Assembly: GCA_009760855.2 (NCBI GenBank)
Contig: WPIO01000188.1
Location: 122,001 to 186,000 of the forward strand
Length of the DNA: 64,000 nucleotides
Reading direction: 5' to 3'
Origin: Cristatella mucedo
Lineage: Eukaryota > Bryozoa > Phylactolaemata > Cristatellidae
The notes beneath the pieces are model-generated. The model did no database searches and had not been told where the DNA came from. It saw nothing but the letters and a program-made list of their open reading frames with translations. Within the stretch, counting starts at the first letter, position 1; every line of letters starts with the position of its first letter. A program made the position numbers and the translations under genes. Shown here one piece after another: positions 59,324 to 64,000 of this stretch.

Positions 59324-62054
59324 GTGGAAAAACGAAGCAAAATAAGTCGAGTATAGTTTACCAAGAAACTATGTCTGCATCGATACTGGTTCCACGTAGT
59401 CAGTGATTTCCTATTACAAAATCTCCAGCAGAATATTCTATGGATTCATCTAATGAAGAAAGAGCGAGCCGACACGTCCTTCTTCTCGGAAAACTACAGG
59501 GAACTAGTAGAAGACATGCTGATTCGTCATCAGACACTTTACTGCAATATGTCTCTGATTATCTACTTCCTTCATCATTCCCATTCTGATTCCTTAACTG
59601 AAAACTGTAGTATGGTTAGCGATGAACTTGGCAAACATTTACAGACAGATTTTGCAAGCATTGAACGAATATAATTGATACAATGATCAACTGTAAAGAT
59701 GAAAGACTACTTGCTACACGACACTCTCCAGAAATGCTCCCGGACATCTGTACAAGAAGTAGTTTTGGACTTCATTTGCTTTAATTATCGACCATAGGCT
59801 GATTACTTTTTCCATGCATTTCATGATGTACACATTAATTATTATTAAATACAAAACTAGGGCCACGTTTGCAAAAGACTGTCCTGATTATGCTTAGCAC
59901 TTACGCATTGATAAGAGATGACTAATTATGTTTCAGAAACATGGCTTTTTCTAAAACATTGTTTAGCAGTGCATGATTTATGCCATTCACATACACGTCG
60001 TAAGATCTCACTACACACAATTGATCTGTTAAAAGAGGGACAGCAGTTAGGTCATGACTAATTAAAGACACATCGAGACAAATAATGGTAAATTCATGTT
60101 ATTGGATCATTATAAATTGTTTCACCAAAGACATATCATCAAAATTGTATAATGGTAATGTAAATATGATTTTTTAGTTGTTCTAAAGATGCTTGGTTGT
60201 ATACCAACTGGTTCATGGGACAGGATTCGGTCAGTTGTTTACCAGCTATCTTAGAAAATGCCTATTGTAGCCAACGTGCTTTACATGTTCTCAGAGTTTA
60301 CTGTCACCTGGTGTGGCTTGTGCATGCACTCACTACAACATTGCTGAGGAAACAGTTATAATACAATATCTTTGATTAAAAATAATCACCTCAGCATGGT
60401 ATAGATTCCATAAGTTTTTTTTGCCAATCGATTTATAAGTACTTCACTGCTATGTGCTTAGCCTGATTTGTCTTAAGGTATCTTTAGTTAGGATGTACCT
60501 ATCATCTCCTTTCCATTAAGTGCTTGTGGTGAGTTCCTATGCCACGTCTGCATAAGTGATTAATACTGCACTACCCTCAACTCGGCATGCCTATAACTAG
60601 TTTCACTGAAATAGGAATCTGTGTTCATAATCGACGGAAAGCTGTCTTCATTTATTCTCTGGCTTCGCAACCAATAATCACTGCAAAACGTGTGGGTTTG
60701 AAGCAGTCTTTCCTCAATTGATTATCACCAGAATGGCTGTATTAGTGGCAAGCTTTGCCTAGCAAGCTTGACGTTCTGTCGGTGCTCTAACTGAGCCAGC
60801 TGGTTACTTTGAAAAAATGGAGTAAATTCCTTTGAAGCAACATGTGCTTTATTTAATAGGTGTATATTGATTACAAAATAAATGAGGAAGACTATCTCTA
60901 TGAAGTCGTGAGAGTACACGGAGTATCGAAAGATCCCACACGAATCAATCCTACGATATTGGAGTATATAAATCGCCGAAGTCAAACGCACTTAGCATTT
61001 TGACTAGAAAGATTTACACTAGTATGTTTCCTCATTATCCCCTCATGCAATAACAAGCATCCAGCTTCAGTAGCCCATAAAAACTGAAAAATATTTAGAC
61101 GTATCAATCGGAGTTGATTTAGAAATTATGGACACAACTATTCACATTTAGAACGACAAGAGTATATACGGTGTGCCGTTGAGTTATCGAAATGAACAAG
61201 CCCGGTAGATCACTAATTCGAGGACCGGTTGCAGGTAGGCACGAGTCCCTTACTTGAATGTAGTGATCAAGTGTACTATATATTTCACTTGTCGAGTAGT
61301 TTATCGATAGTCTGATTCCCGCTTGGAACTACTTTGTGGAAAGACAATTATGGATTTATTAAAACCGGATCCGTGATGCATAATAAGTTAATTGATATCC
61401 CCTTCATTCGACAAAAATTATCTAATATTATATTATGTAAGACATGGATGCATTATTATTCCATAGCCTTTTATGATAGGAAATTAGTGCTCCACGCAAT
61501 TTTAGAAAATCACTTGCAGCCATCAAAGCTCCTAAATGGTGGGATTGCTGTAAGGTCATAAGCATGCTTAGCCTTTTAGAACGTCGGAATGCTAAATTTT
61601 GCACATGATTACGGCTCGAAAAATCATTGCACAAATCTAGTCGTCGGATATGTTTTCGACATATTTACTACTGTGGTGTGCTGTGTAATTGAGTTTGCAT
61701 GCTAAATTCATTATGCCCGTGAACCCATTCTGGAATATTACCCGGATTTCTAGTTAGTAATTAGAAGGCTTGCTTACGGGTTCATGGTAGCTTCATACAC
61801 TACAATTAGGGTATGATTTTATTTGCGTTACCATATACTCTATAAAATAGTTTTCAGGCAACATTGAATTTAAAAAGTAGCATCTTTCGTAAAATCAGAG
61901 TTCTTAGCAGATTAGCAAATGCAGATCTACAAAAGTAAGGCAGCAGGTGTCAAATTAGGAAGGGTTACTCAGAAGCTAATAAGTGATAGCTTACTCAAAA
62001 GCTGAAAAGTGATTTCTACTTGTCATTAGAAAAACAAGAAAATTAATGATATAT
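59324..62054. other. Stretch with no recognisable gene
   Basis: AT-rich; frames up to 88 codons without recognisable features. Upstream exons of the gene ending at 59098 may lie here but could not be fixed. Confidence 0.35.
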
Positions 62055-62475
62055 TTGCATCTTGTCCTTAGAGAGTTCAATTTATTTCCAGGCACTTTAT
62101 TTTAGCATGCTGATTCTCGACAATTATAATTTTGCTAGAGTTGATATGCTCTGGCCCAGCAGGCCAATTTGGTTCGTGGCAGCATGCACAGTATCAGAAC
62201 ATATAAGCACACAAAGGATGAATCAGAAGATGTAGCTATACGCTGCTATCGTCATACGTGTTTAAGCACTTTTTTTAGTTCTTTAAGTTAGGGTAGATCC
62301 TGACAAAAATTGGGACTTTCGGGTTTTATGATCGAATGAACCAAAGGCAGTGTATTCGAAGAACTGTAGGTCCACTTCTGGTGTAGCTATACGATTGGAT
62401 GCATACAGGCTGGTTGTAAGACGACTAGCTAAGTTAGGGTGCATAACTGATAGTTCTGCTGGAGATAAATATTAA
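62055..62475 (-). mobile_element. L2-A LINE tail, decayed
   Basis: 'gtccttagagagttcaattt', 'ccaggcactttattttag', 'gtggcagcatgcacagtat' and 'cacaaaggatgaatcaga' are in order with the minus-strand L2-A 3' UTR, followed by eroded C-terminal codons. Confidence 0.7.
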
Positions 62476-62477
62476 AC

Positions 62478-62705
62478 AATTATAACAGACTTGATAAACC
62501 CCCTCACATAACTCAATCTTTTTCTAGGCAGTTAACATTCGCTTCAGAGAAAACTTGATTGGATTGTTAGTAAAGGCATGCTCAATGAACGAAAAGAATT
62601 ACTTGGTAAAGGGTTACATGCCCAGGGTCAGCATGGAAGTGCGGTTAGCTGCAGTATGCAGGGAATCGGCATGCGAAAGTACATAAAGGACAAATCACAG
62701 CGACT
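62478..62705 (-). mobile_element. L2-A LINE tail
   Basis: A second minus tail: 'cagacttgataaaccccctc', 'ctcaatctttttctaggcag', 'cagggtcagcatggaagtg', 'acataaaggacaaatcacag'. It lies directly behind the copy at 62055-62475. Confidence 0.75.
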
Positions 62706-63417
62706 TAAAAGTGGCAGACTTAATGTAAAGTTAAAGATCTGCATTTTCTAGGTGTCAGGTAGGCTTTAAACGTTTGACAAAATAGCATGCTTAAGAAACT
62801 AGAATTTTCTTGACCGCCAAGCCTTACTGCAACGTTTTCATAAACTGCATACCACAGATGCTGCTACCCCGTAAACCTGCAAAGATTATTTTGCAAAATT
62901 TAAGACCGGTTGTCCCAGATGCTTATTTCAATTTAGGTTTGCTGTCATTTTCTTAGAAAGTCTGAATTTAGCTATGTCGCGCTGCTGAATTTAGGTAGAC
63001 TTGACAAGTAGAGCTTATAGTGAATATTCACCATGGAAGTTACACAAAAACTCGGCTTTGATTGGGAGTGCTGCCGTGTTTTTGGTTGCCTACCATAACC
63101 ATTAGGGGTAGTCACTACTGACCCCAGGGAACTGCTGCCATTATGTGTATAGGGCCCCACATAGAATTTCATCTCTTTCTAGGCACTTTACATATACTCT
63201 TAAGGAAGCATGATCAAATGCTTCAAACATGTAGCTGTGATAGTTACTTGACGTCCGGCGTTCGTTCTGGATGGCCTCCCCAATCACCACCTCACCGGGA
63301 TTGTGTAAGTTTCCTGTGCAAGCCGTCGGGAAAATGAGTCGGGACTGTCCTTCCAAAGCCGAGCCCCTCAGCCACGTGAAGCTCTGCTACGTCTGTGTGA
63401 GCACTCAGTATCTCGGT
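62706..63417. other. Unassigned stretch with a trace of L2-A
   Basis: No gene recognised. At about 63150-63230 'gaatttcatctctttctagg' and 'cactttacatatactct' resemble a minus-strand L2-A tail. 63250-63415 is GC-richer and unassigned. Confidence 0.4.
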
Positions 63418-64000
63418 GCTAGCTCGTGAGCTTCGCAGTTGCCACACACCACTTCTCGCTAGCCTGCACTGGCTACCAGTCAAGCAACGGATTGACTTCA
63501 GGTTTTGTCGCTCAATTTTAGGTTACCTCATTATTTGGCTCCATCCTATCTCTCAGATATACTCTCCCATCACGCCAAGCATCGTACGACCGGCTTTTCG
63601 GAATTCAGCAGTCTATCAATACCTTGTACAAACCTCAAACCCTTTAGAGACCTTGGATTTAGTTCGCATGCTCCCAAAACCTGGAACTCACTCCCGACCT
63701 GCGTCAGAACATCCCCTGGCCTGACCACATTTAGAAATAACTTAAAACACACACCTATTTAGGACAGCATTTAGTGGGTCCCTGTGATTCGTCCTTGATG
63801 TGCATATACCGGCTGACACTGTGCATGCTGCCACTAACCACATTTGCATGCTGACCCTGTGCATGTCACCCATAAACATGTTATTCATTTTACTTGTTTA
63901 CCAAGCACGATATTACTCACAATTCAATCGCATTTCCCTTTGCAGCATATGTAAAGCGCCTAGAGAGATAGTGTGTTCTCCACGGGCGCTTTATCAAGCA
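63418..64000 (+). mobile_element. L2-A LINE 3' end, cut by the window edge
   Basis: C-terminal ORF2 codons ('ctgcactggctaccagtcaa') with small indels shifting the frame; 63505-63762 encodes LSDILSHHAKHRTTGF and KTWNSLPTCVRTSPGLTTF. The 3' UTR and hairpin zone follow to 'gggcgctttatcaagca'. The window ends where the (ATT)n tail should start. Confidence 0.87.

Noticed and set aside
60725-60991. Minus-strand open frame near a TATATAAAT motif
   Set aside because: The TATA-like sequence is on the other strand, and no plausible start codon or signal peptide follows it.

Overview
This window is nuclear DNA from an animal, probably an invertebrate. It has GT-AG introns, TATA/initiator core promoters, dense non-LTR (LINE) retrotransposons, a hAT DNA transposon, a probable solo LTR, tRNA-headed SINE candidates, a satellite-like array and long (TA)n(TG)n, (GA)n and (ATT)n microsatellites. 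There are no operons, ribosome-binding sites or intact long genes. The species cannot be named from the sequence; a marine invertebrate such as a mollusc or arthropod is a guess from the big-defensin-like peptide and the repeat style.

Most of the recognisable sequence is repeat. Two LINE families, both with reverse transcriptases of the L2 type (CR1 superfamily), dominate. I call them L2-A and L2-B. L2-A ends in a small conserved hairpin followed by (ATT)n; about 25 pieces lie on both strands. L2-B ends in a (TACAT)n-like tail; all eight pieces I found have their coding strand on the minus strand. The best L2-B copy (18905-22385) keeps endonuclease and reverse transcriptase in one frame broken by four stops. 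The longest L2-A copy is at 27195-29815.

Layout: 1-10 kb is almost gene-free, with an L2-B tail, a compound microsatellite and a 276-bp tandem duplication. 10-15.6 kb holds two L2-B copies and L2-A tails. 15.6-16.5 kb holds a tandem duplication and a GC-rich solo LTR. 18.9-22.4 kb is the best L2-B copy. 22.4-36.3 kb is a nest of L2-A copies, including a decayed BED/hAT transposase element (30922-33204) that split an L2-A tail and a 302-bp unknown insertion with a 7-bp target duplication. 36.5-41 kb holds L2-B tails and, at 40795-40950 on the minus strand, a first exon coding for a signal peptide behind a good TATA/Inr promoter. 44 kb has a long (TG)n tract; 46-49 kb has a degenerate ~170-bp-period tandem array with a tRNA-derived SINE inside. 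49.5-54.7 kb is L2-A with two nested insertions that have target duplications, a SINE candidate and an L2-B piece. 57.7-58.5 kb on the minus strand is the best host gene, a three-exon gene for a secreted six-cysteine defensin-like peptide. 59.1-59.3 kb holds a terminal exon of an unrecognised gene. The window ends in more L2-A copies.

The likely host genes are the minus-strand genes for small secreted peptides at ~58 kb and ~41 kb and possibly the one at ~59 kb. The other long reading frames are remnants of mobile elements or chance frames in repeats.
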